DNA from: Orientallactaga sibirica
Taxonomy: Eukaryota > Chordata > Mammalia > Rodentia > Dipodidae
Assembly: GCA_036365145.1 (NCBI GenBank)
Contig: JAEOAD010002279.1
Span: forward strand, 306,001-370,000
Length of the DNA: 64,000 nucleotides
Direction: 5' to 3'
The number at the start of each line of letters is the position of its first letter. Position 1 is the stretch's first letter. Below are positions 53,512 through 63,929 of this stretch, one piece after another. The position numbers and the translations under genes were made by a program. The notes beneath the pieces are model-generated. The model had not been told where the DNA came from, did no database searches, and was given only the letters and a program-made list of their open reading frames with translations.

Positions 53512-53708
53512 AATTAATTAATTAATTAATTAATTAATTTGCTTATGTATTTGCAAGGAGAGAGAAAGAATGGGACACCTGGGCCTCCAGCCACTGCAAA
53601 CATGCATGCACTGCTTTGTGTATTTGGCTACATGTAGGTGCTGAGGAGTTAAATCCAGGTATTCAGGACTTGCAAGCAAGCACCTTAACCACTTAGTAAT
53701 TGCTCTAG
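53512..53708 (-). mobile_element. DIP-A SINE, decayed
   Basis: Tail (TTAA)n, core atttggctacatgtaggtgc, head altered to ttagtaattgctctagtc. Confidence 0.8.
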
Positions 53709-54036
53709 TCAGGAATGGTTTTTCATAGAAAGATGCATATTGGTATAGACAGTGACATTCGGAATGGACCAACAACTTCAACAGTCTGGAACTCTCCGAA
53801 TGTAAAGCCTAGGTGTTCCACTCAGCTCTGCCAGTATGACCAGGTCAGTCCTAGCTTACAATCTAGTTGTGATCTATATGGCCGTTGATAACCCTCGTAG
53901 ATAACTGGCCAGGAATGATGGAAATGCAATAAAGAGGCTTGTGGATGGTGGAAAGCTAGGGCGCGGTCTAAGTCTTCCTCAAATACTCTGGGAATTATCT
54001 GAATATGGTATACATAAACATACAAATCAAGACTTT

Positions 54037-54246
54037 AAAAAATTTTTTATATATTTTATCTTTATTTATTTATTTGAAAGAGAGAGAGAGAGGAGAGAGA
54101 AAGAGAATGGCATGCCAGGGCCTCCAGCCCCGGCAAACGAACCCCAGATGCATGCACCCCTTGTGCATCTGGCTAATGTGGGACCTGGAGTATCCTTTGG
54201 CTTTGCAGGCAAACGCCTTAACCACTGAGCCATCTCTCCAGCCCAG
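54037..54246 (-). mobile_element. DIP-A SINE
   Basis: Target word aaatcaagacttt at 54024-54036 and 54247-54259. The next DIP used the same site. Confidence 0.92.
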
Positions 54247-54259
54247 AAATCAAGACTTT

Positions 54260-54505
54260 TTTTAATTTTTATTTTTGGAGAGTGACACGGGGCGGGGTGA
54301 GAGGGAGACAGATAGAGATGGACGTGCCAGCAGTGTCTCAGCTGCTGTGAACAAAATCCAGATGCGTGCGCCCCCTTGTGGTCAAGTGCAGCATTGCGCC
54401 CTTGCGTCACTTTGCATCTGGCTAAACGTGGGACCTGGAGATTGGAACCGGCGTTCTTAGGCTTAGCAGGCAGGCGCCTTAACCGCTAAGCCAACTCTCC
54501 AGCCC
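54260..54505 (-). mobile_element. DIP-B SINE
   Basis: Insert gcagcattgcgcccttgcgt, head gccaactctccagccc. Target word tcaagac follows at 54506. Confidence 0.92.
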
Positions 54506-54512
54506 TCAAGAC

Positions 54513-55125
54513 ATTTTTAAAGAAATTCTAGAAATCAATCCTCTCTGGATCAAGACACAGGAGGCGTTGTAGTCTGGGTTCTTGCTATCTGCCTCTGTGG
54601 TCCTTAGGAGACTGATTTATGCTTATTTCTACCTGGCATCTGTCTCGCTGGAGGACGTAGAGGTTCAGTGAGGGATAGCCTCATAACACTCCTCTTCATC
54701 ACAGAATGGCTTTCCGACACAGCAGAAGAAAAGCCTGACCCAAGGTCAGCCAGTGAAGCCTTTCGTAGGCTTTCTCAAAGGATCATTTGTGAAAGATACT
54801 CACTCTTTCTTGGATAGCATGACCTCTAAGGCTGATGTAAGCCAGAGGTACGCGTGGCTATTTCTCCTGAGCTCTGGGAAAGAGGAGCTAAGGGTGATCT
54901 ATCTGTAAAGAGTGGAAGAGCAGGTTCTAGGGAGACAATTCAGTGTTTAAGAGCGTCGTTGTTTAAGCGTGAGAGAGAGCCGTTGACCACCAAGCTTGCC
55001 TCCCAGAACCCACATGAAAAGCTTGGCATGGCCATGCATGTGTGTAACTCCAGTCCATTTGGGGAATAGACCAGAGGATCCCTGAGTTCCTGGGCTGACA
55101 GCTGGTTGAGAGTGACTCCATCTCA
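54513..55125. other. Unique sequence
   Basis: No convincing frame. 54990-55080 has old-SINE-like wording (gccgttgaccaccaagcttg) too weak to assign. Confidence 0.35.
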
Positions 55126-55142
55126 GAAAAAGAAATATGCAG

Positions 55143-55400
55143 GATTGGAGAGATGGCTTAATGGTGAAGGCGCTTGCCTGAGAACCCAAGGACTCATGTT
55201 CGACTCTCCAGGTCCCATGTAAGCCAGATGCACAGTGATGCAAGCGCGCAAGATCGCACAAGGGTGTGTGTGTGTCTGGAGTGTGACTGCTGTGTCTGGA
55301 GTTCCACTGCAATGGCTGGAGGCCCTGGTGTGCCAATTCACTCTCACGTGCTCATAAAAAAAGGCACTCTTTTGGCTTGCCTCAAGAAAATAATTTTAAG
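55143..55400 (+). mobile_element. DIP-C SINE, first of a pair
   Basis: gtgatgcaagcgcgcaagat insert. The word aaaagaaatatgcag flanks this and the next DIP together (about 55128 and 55638). Confidence 0.9.
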
Positions 55401-55418
55401 TTTAAAAAAAAAAAATAT

Positions 55419-55637
55419 GGGCTGGAGAGATGGCTTAGTGGTGAAGGCACCTGCCTGTGAAACCTTAAGAACGCTTGTTCAAATCTCCAGGTCCCACGTT
55501 TAGCCAGACGCAAAAGTGACGGAAACACACAATGTTGCACATGAGCACAAGCGGGCGCACGCATCTGGACTTCGTTCACAGCGTTGGAGAGGCCCTGGTG
55601 CACCCATTCTCTCTGCTTCCTCTCTCTGTGTCTCTCA
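55419..55637 (+). mobile_element. DIP-B SINE, second of a pair
   Basis: gggctggagagatggcttag, insert ggaaacacacaatgttgcac, tail aaataaaaaaaaaa. Inserted in the tail of the previous copy. Confidence 0.9.
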
Positions 55638-55689
55638 AATAAAAAAAAAAGAAATATGCAGATGAGCAATAAGAGGACACCTGACATTC

Positions 55690-55755
55690 TCCTATGGCCT
55701 CTGCACACACATGCATACACCACGCATAACCATACACACTCGCACACACATGCGC
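55690..55755 (+). repeat. CA-rich degenerate repeat
   Basis: Loose CACA, CATA and CGCA units; not a clean array. Confidence 0.7.
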
Positions 55756-55789
55756 ATGAGTATAAGTACATATAAAGAAAGACTCCTGG

Positions 55790-55938
55790 CCTGGAGAGAT
55801 GGCTTAGCAGTTGAGGCACTTGTCTGCACAGCCAAAGGACCTAGGTTCGATTCCTCAGGACCCACATATGCCCAATGCACAAGGTGGTGCATGCATCTGG
55901 AGTTCATTTGCAGAGACTGGAGGCCCTGGTGTGCCTAT

Positions 55939-56007
<69 letters not shown>

Positions 56008-56038
56008 CTGCCTCTTTGTCAAATAAGTAGATAAAAAT
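55790..56038 (+). mobile_element. DIP-A SINE with (TC)n(TG)n tail
   Basis: Tail has 15 TC and 18 TG units (55939-56005). Word aaagaaagactcctg at 55774-55788 recurs at 56309-56323, beyond the next DIP. Confidence 0.92.
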
Positions 56039-56041
56039 ACA

Positions 56042-56235
56042 GGGGCTGGAGAGATGGCTTAGCAGTTAAGGCGTTTGCCTGCAAAGCCAAATGATCCCAG
56101 TTCTATTCTCCAGCACCCACACAAGCCAGATGCACAAGGAGGCGCATGCATCTGAAGTTCGTTTGCAGTGGCTGGAAGCCCTGGACCCTGGACTCTCTTT
56201 TCAAATAAATAAAATTCTTAAAAATCTTAAAAAAT
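56042..56235 (+). mobile_element. DIP-A SINE in the previous tail
   Basis: Head ggggctggagagatggcttag. After its tail a 19-bp antisense B1 scrap (ggtccaggctgacctggaa, 56251-56269) is trapped. Confidence 0.9.
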
Positions 56236-56323
56236 AAATAAAATTACTCGGGTCCAGGCTGACCTGGAAAAATAGATAAAAATATGCCTCAAAAATATAA
56301 TTTTATAAAAAGAAAGACTCCTG

Positions 56324-56640
56324 ATGACATTGTTCCAGCATCTCTATCTCCATACACATCACGTGCCAGGTATTGCCTTAGCCACCGTGAGACTCAGCAA
56401 GCTCCCGTTTGCTCTGAATTGCATCCACTCCCAGACGAAAGAGAAACGACAGAGTGAGGCGCAGTGAGAATGTGGTCCTCCTTGGCTAGCTTGCTGCCTT
56501 TGAGCACGTCTTCAAATTCCTCATCCTTTATCCATGGATCTATAGGATTTTTTTGTGAGGAACACATGAGAAGAAGCAATTTCTAGCCAACAGCCCAAGC
56601 GCCCATGATTCCCTCGGCATGAAAACTTACAATACTCCAC
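56324..56640. other. Unique sequence with a protein-like minus frame
   Basis: The minus frame 56398-56570 reads IDPWIKDEEFEDVLKGSKL and ends in TGA. It is preceded by acaaaaaaatcctatag, a mediocre acceptor. It may be a last exon or pseudogene scrap, or chance. Unrecognised. Confidence 0.3.
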
Positions 56641-56644
56641 AGCT

Positions 56645-57160
56645 TCGGGAGGGGAAGCGTGGTGGTGTGAAACAGATGACTCCCATAGACTCATGTGTTT
56701 GGGGTGCTTGGTGCCCAGCTTGGGAGGTAGGACCTTGCGGAAAGAGGTGTGTTTTGGGGGAAGTGGTCTTTGGGGTGTTATAGCCAGCTCCCCCCACCAG
56801 AGCTCAGCTCACTCTCCTGCTGCTGTTGTCCACCTGCTGTGGCAGAGGTGACGTCCAGCCTCTGCTCATGCCATGCTTTCCCGGCCATCATGGAGCTGCC
56901 CCTTGAGACGATAAGTCAAAATAAACTCTTTCCTCCCATCAGCTGCTCCTTTTTTTTTTTTTTTTTTTAGAGGTAGGGTCTCACTCTAGCCCAGGCTGAC
57001 CTGGAATTCACTCTGTATTCTCAGGGCGGCCTCGAACTCACAGCGATCCTCCTACCTCTGCCTCCCGAGTGCTGGGATGAAAGGCATGCGCCACCACGTC
57101 CGGCCCATCGGCTGCTTTTGACATATCGTTTTTGTCCTGGCAACGAGAAGGTGGCTACAG
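56645..57160 (+). mobile_element. MaLR (ORR1/MT-like) LTR, split by B1
   Basis: gggaggtaggaccttgcgg, catcatggagctgccccttg, ataagtcaaaataaactctt and, after the B1, gcttttgacatatcg with ctggcaacgagaaggtggc. Order matches MaLR LTR including the AATAAA. Confidence 0.75.
56950..57103 (-). mobile_element. B1 SINE nested in the LTR
   Basis: TSD cccatcRgctgct at about 56936 and 57104. T(19), then gaggtagggtctcactctag. Confidence 0.93.
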
Positions 57161-58450
57161 CAGGAATGAACTGTTCTTAGAGCACGAAGGAAATGATGCT
57201 GAGCGGGGGTGGCCCACCATTAACAGACCCTGAGCAAAAGCTTCCTGGTGAGCTCCCAGCAGACCCTGCTCCTGCTTAGCTCAGAGAACTGCTGCTTCCT
57301 GGGGGCAGAGGGGGTCATCTCTGTGTTCCCTCCAGCTGTCTCCCAACTTGCTGAGCCATGTGTAGAATCCATCCTCCCCTCACTGTTGGAGGCTTCTTGA
57401 GAGCCACCAGTCTGTAGGGACAGAGTCACACAGGTGCATAGATTCAGGTGGATATGGTAGCCCCAGGTGAGCATGGATCTCAAATACTGAATCATAATTT
57501 TTCAGGCATCTTTGTCGCACTCATGTTTGATATGTGCTAATTAATGCTCCCTGTGAATTATATTCCATTCCTTGTCCTGGCGCATGCACTCAAGTGTGTG
57601 TGTGCGTGTGTGCGTGCGTGTGTGTGGTGTGAATGTGCGTGTGCAAACACACACACGCGCACACACACACATGGAGGTAGGGAGGGGTTTTTACAATTCA
57701 GAATGATCAGAAATCTGTATCAGTCAGTGTGTCGTTCAGCACTGGGCTTTCCATGCTAATGGGCACCTATTGAATAAAGCGGTTGGGTGCCAGTTAGACA
57801 AATATGAATTATCTATAAGGAAGTCACCTATAGCAAAGGAAACTAATTTTTTTTATGAGACCTCAACGGGATCTCAAGTTTAGCTGAAGAGGGAAAGCTA
57901 AAAACTAGTGGAAATTTATCTTCCACCTTCATAATTTTGTTTCCATCCTCTTCTTTCCCATTCAAAATAGTGGGGCATTGCGAGCAAGATGATGTAAGTA
58001 GGATTTGACTTGGGGAAGAATGGTTATTGGACTATTTGAAGTGGGATGTCCACACATTTCTGTGTTAATACCTGTGTTACATCCCATGTTAATATTAATA
58101 CAATAAATTGTTAATATTCCCTTTGACTAAGGGAATGTTCTAGAAATGGACACATTCTTTAGATTGAGACATTAGGGTCGAGGTGTACTGGATTCTTGCT
58201 ATGTACGCCTGGGAAATATGGGAAATTTTGCCCCTGGTTTTGATTGGGGAACTAATAAAAGTGGCTGAGCATTAGACCATGTTTATAATTATACCTGTGG
58301 GGTAGACTACAATGCAATGCCAATGGAATTGGAAATTAAATCCACTTTCAAGATTCCTGCCCCTAGAGGGAAAAGGGAATTGGTAAGTTTGAACAACCAG
58401 CGGAGAGAGTGCTTGGAGTGGGGGAGGACGGAAATATTAAACTAAGAAAA
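57161..58450. other. SINE-free sequence
   Basis: Unique apart from the TG/CA tract. 57770-58400 is AT-rich (tgttaatattaatacaataa). No exon-like frame. Confidence 0.4.
57593..57671. repeat. (TG)n-(CA)n inverted microsatellite
   Basis: TG/CG units followed by CA/CG units, so the two halves are mutually complementary. Able to form a hairpin or Z-DNA. Confidence 0.9.
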
Positions 58451-58475
58451 CCAAGAGACTGTTTCTCTTATGCGT

Positions 58476-58565
58476 GGACAGAGAGAGAGACAGACAGAAA
58501 AACAGAAAGACAGAAGGGCAGACATTCTCTCTCTCTCTGTGTGTGTCTTATACAGACACACACAG
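58476..58565. repeat. GA/CT/TG low-complexity with perfect hairpin
   Basis: 58537-58548 ctgtgtgtgtct, loop tatac, 58554-58565 agacacacacag: a perfect 12-bp stem. Confidence 0.85.
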
Positions 58566-58751
58566 ATTCCATTTTAAAGTCAACTAATCAGGAGTGGAAT
58601 GAGAGTGAGGCAAGCCAGCCACCTCAGAGAGAGCTCTTTTCTTGTTTTTGAAAGTCAATTAATCAGGATGATATGGAATGTAAAGATTGATCTTGGTACA
58701 ATGCCCTCCCAGCCTTACTTAGTTCACCAAGCTCTTTTCCTGTTTATTGAC

Positions 58752-59076
58752 TAGTTCTGACTTTCCCTCTTCCTGTCTTGCTTTTTTTTTTTTTTTTAGA
58801 ATTTTATTTTATTTCTTTTAAGGATGATACAGAGACGTAAAGATTATACTATTCATGCATGCGCCACAATGCCCTACATGGGTTCTAGCCTTACCTGGGT
58901 CCTTAGGTTCACAGGCAAGTACCTTAACTGCTAAGCCATCTCTCCAGCCCCTGTCTTGCTTTTTTTTTTATATATTAAAACTCAGTTCCGACTTTCCCTC
59001 TTCCTGTCTTGCTTTTTTTACTTAGTTCTGACTTTCACTCTTCCTGTCTTCTCTTTCCTTTTTTTTTTTTTAGAAT
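58752..59076 (+). repeat. Three copies of a ~28-bp CT-rich unit
   Basis: gttctgactttccctcttcc followed by tgtcttgctttttt occurs at about 58752, 58985 and 59026, the first separated from the others by a DIP. Confidence 0.75.
58798..58950 (-). mobile_element. DIP SINE, internally deleted
   Basis: gaattttattttatttcttt, then catgcatgcgccacaatgcc, tgggtccttaggttcacagg and gctaagccatctctccagcc. Flanked by cctgtcttgcttttttttt. Confidence 0.85.
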
Positions 59077-59125
59077 TTTATTTTATTTCTTTGAGAGAGA
59101 GAGTAGAGTTGAGAGAGGTGCTTAT
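59076..59125 (-). mobile_element. DIP tail scrap
   Basis: tagaattttattttatttct plus gagagag, the same tail variant as the copy at 58798, with no body. Confidence 0.55.
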
Positions 59126-59239
59126 GTTTAAACTAGAACTTTTCTTCTAACACTGCAAATCATGGCGGAGAAAATACAGATGACAATAGATTTGTCAATT
59201 ATGGGAGTTATAGCTTATTTATCATGAAAAATTCATGCT

Positions 59240-59375
59240 TTTATAAAAACAATTTTTATTTATTTATTTGTCCTGAGAGAATCAAGAGAGGGGATCAGAC
59301 TTTGGAAAATTGGCAGTCAGAGCCTCTAGCCACTAAGCTAACTCCAGATGCAGCCCCCTTATGCATATATATGGG
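59240..59375 (-). mobile_element. DIP SINE, decayed, head missing
   Basis: tcagagcctctagccacta and aactccagatgcagcccccttatgc are recognisable; it then runs into (TA)n. Confidence 0.65.
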
Positions 59376-59377
59376 TC

Positions 59378-59441
59378 TGGAGAATATATATATATATATA
59401 TAATATATATATCTCCATATATATATATATATATATAATCC
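59378..59441. repeat. (TA)n tract, self-complementary
   Basis: Two (TA) blocks around ctcc; AT-only DNA likely to extrude cruciforms. Confidence 0.93.
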
Positions 59442-59730
59442 CAATAGAATGGCTACTGGGAAGAGCCATTTTCAGGTGCCCTGTGTTTGGGTGGTGCTAT
59501 GTGATCAGCATTACCAATGAAATGTGGGCATAATAGATGAGTGTCATGTCCACAGAGAAATAGTCAATAAACAGATAGATGTGCTTCCTCTGTTTCCTCA
59601 TTTATTTTCTGATAATTGTATGTCAAAGAATTTGGTAACATTGGAAGTTGTGTTGGTTAATATCCAATGTCAGTTTGACCTGAATAAAGTTACCCAGGAT
59701 ATCTGAGTGTTCAGCCCTTAATGGTACATC
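59442..59730. other. Unique sequence
   Basis: One 60-codon plus frame (59524-59706), no supporting signal. Confidence 0.4.
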
Positions 59731-59734
59731 TGTA

Positions 59735-60055
59735 TTATAGTCCCAATGGTTCAGGGACTACAGCAGAAAAGGTGGCAGTAAGAGCCAAAGGACAGGAAGG
59801 AATGCTGTCTCCAGACAAAAAGTTGTCCTGTTCATGACCTCACAGTGTCACTATCTGCCAAAGGCCTGGATGATATTGGGCCCACCAATGGGCTGCTGTG
59901 AAGGATGGAAGAGGACAAAAAATATCAGAATAGAAGAGGGGCTGGTAGGAAAAAAAAGTGAAGGTTCAGTGGATGGGGATCTAGAGCTGGAACAAAGGAG
60001 TGTGCTGGGAAGGGATTATGTAAAAGTTAACAATAATGTTTTTAAAATGTGTATA
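59735..60055 (+). mobile_element. L1 3' UTR fragment (Lx-like)
   Basis: aggaatgctgtctccagaca, gttcatgacctcacagtgtc and atgatattgggcccaccaat; same family and order as 32235-32606 but diverged from it. Confidence 0.65.
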
Positions 60056-60058
60056 TTA

Positions 60059-60200
60059 AGCTGGGCGTGGTGGCGCACACCTTTAATCCCAGCACTCTGG
60101 AAGCAGAGGTAGGAGGACTGCAGTGAGTTCAAGGCCACCCTGAGACTACATGGTAAATTCCAGGTCAGTCTGGGCTAGAGTGAGACCTTACCTTGAAAAA
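60059..60200 (+). mobile_element. B1 SINE
   Basis: agctgggcgtggtggcgcaca to ccttaccttgaaaaacc. Confidence 0.92.
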
Positions 60201-60207
60201 CCATATA

Positions 60208-60263
<56 letters not shown>
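60208..60263. repeat. (TA)n microsatellite
   Basis: About 27 TA units at the tail of the B1. Confidence 0.95.
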
Positions 60264-60265
<2 letters not shown>

Positions 60266-60326
60266 TCACCTAGAAAATTAATAACGCAATCTCTGTGTGA
60301 AGTCATCTTAGAGAGAACTAGATACT

Positions 60327-60565
60327 TCCTCAATGGACCCTGAGCCTTGGAAGGTGTGTTAGAGATGTTTCAGTGCTGAGCACTCCTCTGTCTCTTGTTC
60401 TCAGTACTATGGTGCCTTCTGAGTCATCCCAAGGTCGCTGCCATCTGAAGAGAGAAGCTTCTCTATCCACAAGTGGGAGTAGTAGAGTACCAAAGGGGAA
60501 AGTGGGAGGAAGGAGGGAATTATCACCAGTTATGGAAGTTGTCAATAAAAAAATAAATTATTTAA
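60327..60565 (+). mobile_element. L1 insertion with 5' inversion
   Basis: 60331-60480 is the same strand as the minus-oriented L1 at 52433-52580, whereas 60484-60560 is the opposite strand of its 3' end (gaagttgtcaataaaaaaat). Short direct repeat aactagatact at 60316-60326 and 60784-60794, the latter beyond a B1 in the tail. Confidence 0.8.
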
Positions 60566-60572
60566 AAAAAAG

Positions 60573-60720
60573 CCAAGTCAGGTGTGGTGGCTCATGCCTT
60601 TAATCCCAGCATTTGGGAGGCAGAGGTAGGAGGATCGCCATGAGTTCAAGGCCACCCTGAGACTACATAGTGAATTCCAGGTCAACCTGGGCTGGAGTGA
60701 GACACTACCTTGAAAAACCA
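60573..60720 (+). mobile_element. B1 SINE in the L1 tail
   Basis: aagtcaggtgtggtggctcat to acactaccttgaaaaacc, then (AAAT)n to 60765. Confidence 0.9.
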
Positions 60721-60725
60721 AAAAT

Positions 60726-60760
<35 letters not shown>

Positions 60761-60794
60761 TAAAATAACAGACAGAGAGAGATAACTAGATACT

Positions 60795-61090
60795 GGAATT
60801 TATAATCTAATGCATGGAATAATCCCTTGATGGATTCATAACATGATGGAATTATTGGTAGGTTGTCAAAGGGAGGAGGAGGAGCCTGGCTGGAGGAAGG
60901 TCACAGGGGCACGTCTTTGGGGGCCTGTGTGCTACCCTGTCCTCTGTGGCACGCTCCTTCCATCCTGATGTCCTGCCCACACCCCACCGGCAGGCACGAG
61001 GCACCATAAACCCTCCCTCTCTCACGCGGTTTCCGTGAGATATTCTGTCATGGCAATGAGCAAAGCAACTTCTGCGGGAAACCACGTGCT
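60795..61090 (+). mobile_element. MaLR-like LTR fragment
   Basis: cccttgatggattcataaca, gaattattggtaggttgtc, ggctggaggaaggtcacagg and attctgtcatggcaatgag follow the MaLR LTR order. Confidence 0.65.
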
Positions 61091-61364
61091 GTACACAGAC
61101 ATAACCCTATCCTCTAACTCACCATCTTGCCCCGGCCTGTGAGGCAAACGCATCTTGAACTTGAACCCAGAGATAAACATCTATCATCTCTGAGCCAGAT
61201 GTACTTGACATTTCTTTGTTGTCGCTGCTAGAGTTATTGCTGGAGAAGTAGACAGATCGTATCTATTTACCAAAGCAAGATAGAAGCCACACATCACAGA
61301 GGGGATCTAATTACTAGCAATCGGAATGGCCTGGGGGTTAGAAGAGATGGCCTTTAAGATCTCT

Positions 61365-61500
61365 TGATGTCCCAATGTGATAACGCCAACGCTCTAGGAT
61401 CCGTGCTCAGCACTTTACAGTGGGGATCCTCTTTAGACCTTGTAACAACCCTAGGAGGCATATCCATCTACAGATAAGAAGTTGATGACTACTGATAGAC
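61365..61500 (+). mobile_element. MIR fragment
   Basis: gtgctcagcactttacagtg, ttgtaacaaccctaggaggc and ccatctacagataagaagtt follow the MIR order closely. Confidence 0.75.
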
Positions 61501-61621
61501 ATAGGAAACGTTCAAGGGCAGGTAATAGACAGTGAATATATTACACCCAGACTCCAGAGCCTGAGCTCTTTCTCACTAACTCACTCCACCTTTCCTGTGT
61601 CTTCCTTTGCAAGGTTTGGGC

Positions 61622-61879
61622 TTTTTTTTTTGAGAGAGAGAGACAGAGACTGTGAGACAGACACAGAGAGAGGGAGAGGGAGACAGATAGAGAATGGGCA
61701 TGCCAGCAGTCTCTCAGCTGCTGTGAAGGAACTCCAGATGCGTGCGCCCCCTTGTGGTCAAGTGTGGCATAGCACCCTTGCATCACTTTGCATCTGGCTA
61801 AACGTGGGACCTGGAGATTGGAACCGGGTTCTTAGGCTTAGCAGGCAGGCGCCTTAACCGCTAAGCCATCTCTCCAGCC
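61622..61879 (-). mobile_element. DIP-B SINE
   Basis: Perfect 11-bp TSD caaggtttggg at 61611-61621 and 61880-61890. Confidence 0.94.
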
Positions 61880-62022
61880 CAAGGTTTGGGTTTTGGGCCA
61901 CTCCCCACATCATGTCTTTTTTTGTCCCCGGGAATTGCTCAGAAATCTAGCTATTTGGAATTCCTTGGAAATTCCTATCCCAATTTGCATCGTTGCAATA
62001 GTTTATTTAGACTCTTTTTTAT

Positions 62023-62266
62023 GTTTGTTTGTTTTTTGGAGAGAGACACAGAGAAAGGGAGAGGAAGACAGATAGAGATGGGCACGCCAGCAGCCTCTCA
62101 GCTACTGTGAACGAAATCCAGAGGCATGTGCCCCCTTGTGGTCAAGTGTGGCATTGTGCCCCTGCGTCACTTTGCATCTGGCTAAACGTGGGCCCTGGAG
62201 ATTGGAACCAGCGTTCTTAGGCTTAGGAGGCAGGTGCCTTAACCACTAAGCCATCTCTCCAGCCCT
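62023..62266 (-). mobile_element. DIP-B SINE
   Basis: Insert gtgtggcattgtgcccctgc. Flanked by tagactct at about 62009 and 62267. Confidence 0.92.
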
Positions 62267-62280
62267 AGACTCTGTTTTTT

Positions 62281-62502
62281 AAAAATATTTTATTTTTATT
62301 TACTTATTAGAGACAAAGAGAGGAAGGGAGGGAGAGAGAGAAAGAGTGAGAATGGGCACACCAGGGTCTCTAGCCACTGCAAACGAACTCCAAATGCATG
62401 CACCACCATGTGCATCTGGCTAACGTGGGACCTGGAGACTCAAACCGGGGTCCTTAGGCTTCACAGGCATGTGCCTTAACCACTAAGCCATCTCTCCAGC
62501 CC
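62281..62502 (-). mobile_element. DIP-A SINE
   Basis: Core catctggctaacgtgggacc, head ctaagccatctctccagccc. Confidence 0.88.
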
Positions 62503-62627
62503 ATATTTAACTATGTTTTTAAAAAAAACAATAATGAGAAGTAATGGGGAACAACACGAATGAGAGAGACTACTGTATGTCAAGTACATTCACATCTCAT
62601 TTTATCGGGACCTTCAACAATCAGTAT

Positions 62628-62807
62628 GGAGTGCTAGAGGATGGCTCAGTGGTGTAAGGCATTTGCTTGCAAAACCTGATGGCCCAGGTTCAATTCCCCA
62701 GGTCCCATGTAACGCCAGATGCACAAAGTGGTGCATGGGTCTGGTGTTTGTTTCCAGTGCCTAGAGTCCCTGGCATGCTCCCCTCTGTTTCAAATAAATA
62801 AATATAT
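62628..62807 (+). mobile_element. DIP SINE, diverged
   Basis: Head gagtgctagaggatggctcag, core gtgcatgggtctggtgtttg, tail aaataaataaata. Confidence 0.8.
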
Positions 62808-63925
62808 AATATTAAAAATTCTTATGATCATAACCATTTTATAAACAAAGCAGATAAAAATTAGAGCTATCCAAAAGTTTGTCTACATGGTCATCCAGTC
62901 CATTAACAAACATTACATTTACCTGTTACTGTATTCATTTTGCTGGCCTAAGGAAATTCAAGAGAACAAAAAACATGGGCCTTAATATGTTCAAACATAT
63001 GGTCCAGCGGCTGCATTGTGACGTAGCAAGCATCCTGCCAGAGACATTGATTCAGCAAAATGTGGATGCCTACATATCAGGGAAGTTTGCAAAGAAAGGT
63101 CTGACACTGGACTGACAATGAGCCAGATCATTTCTTGGGTCCTTTTAGGCAGGAGAGTCTAGATGTACATTAACTAGTTGGTCAGAAGGCTTGTCAGAAA
63201 TAATCAGAGGAGAGAGAAAACAAATGACAAGGGAAAGGAAAGGAGACAGCCAGAAAAAAGGACTTTTTTCTATAGCCAGAATCTGATTGGTAGTAATTGT
63301 TCAATACATGTCAGCTACGTTACCATTAAAATCATTTCTGAATCCTATACACAGTTTCAAATATGTCTTATCCACCGAGCAGCAGCACCGTTTTTTTAGT
63401 TCCCAATAAATGAAAGGAATCATTATTTATGAATTGTCTTGTTTTCCATATTATCTCACTCTGCGGGTCCTATTGCATATTTTCTCATGTAACCCTCCGA
63501 ATTTTACATGGGAGTGTATCGGTAAGGATTGCCAAATCTATTATTCACCCAAAAGTATCCCCCAAATCTAGGTGGCTTATTACAGCAAAGGTTTGGTTTC
63601 TTGCTCCTGTTGCAGAGAGCTGATGACTCTCCTCAGTCTTTCCGAATCCCACTCTGAGACTCCGAGTGACAAGGAAGCCACTATGATCATCGAAGCTGTC
63701 ATCGCACAGGGGGAGGGGGAAACAGTGAAGCACACACTGGCTCCCGAAGCTTCTGTTTGGAAATGTCACCCATCAGTTTCTGTTCGTGTTTCTCACTGGA
63801 CAAAGTGAGACGGATTCCTTTCCTGAGTTTAATTAGGATGAGCTAGGTGATTTTTAACATGCCAAGACTGACTCAACCGGGATATGTGTGAGCAATCCTA
63901 AAGACTGCTTTGGAAAAGTGTTGGT
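62808..63925. other. SINE-free end region
   Basis: Unique AT-rich DNA. A 78-codon plus frame (62879-63115) has a protein-like end but no splice borders. 63270-63500 has conserved-noncoding character (ctgattggtagtaattgttc). No gene claimed. Confidence 0.35.
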
Positions 63926-63929
63926 ATGT

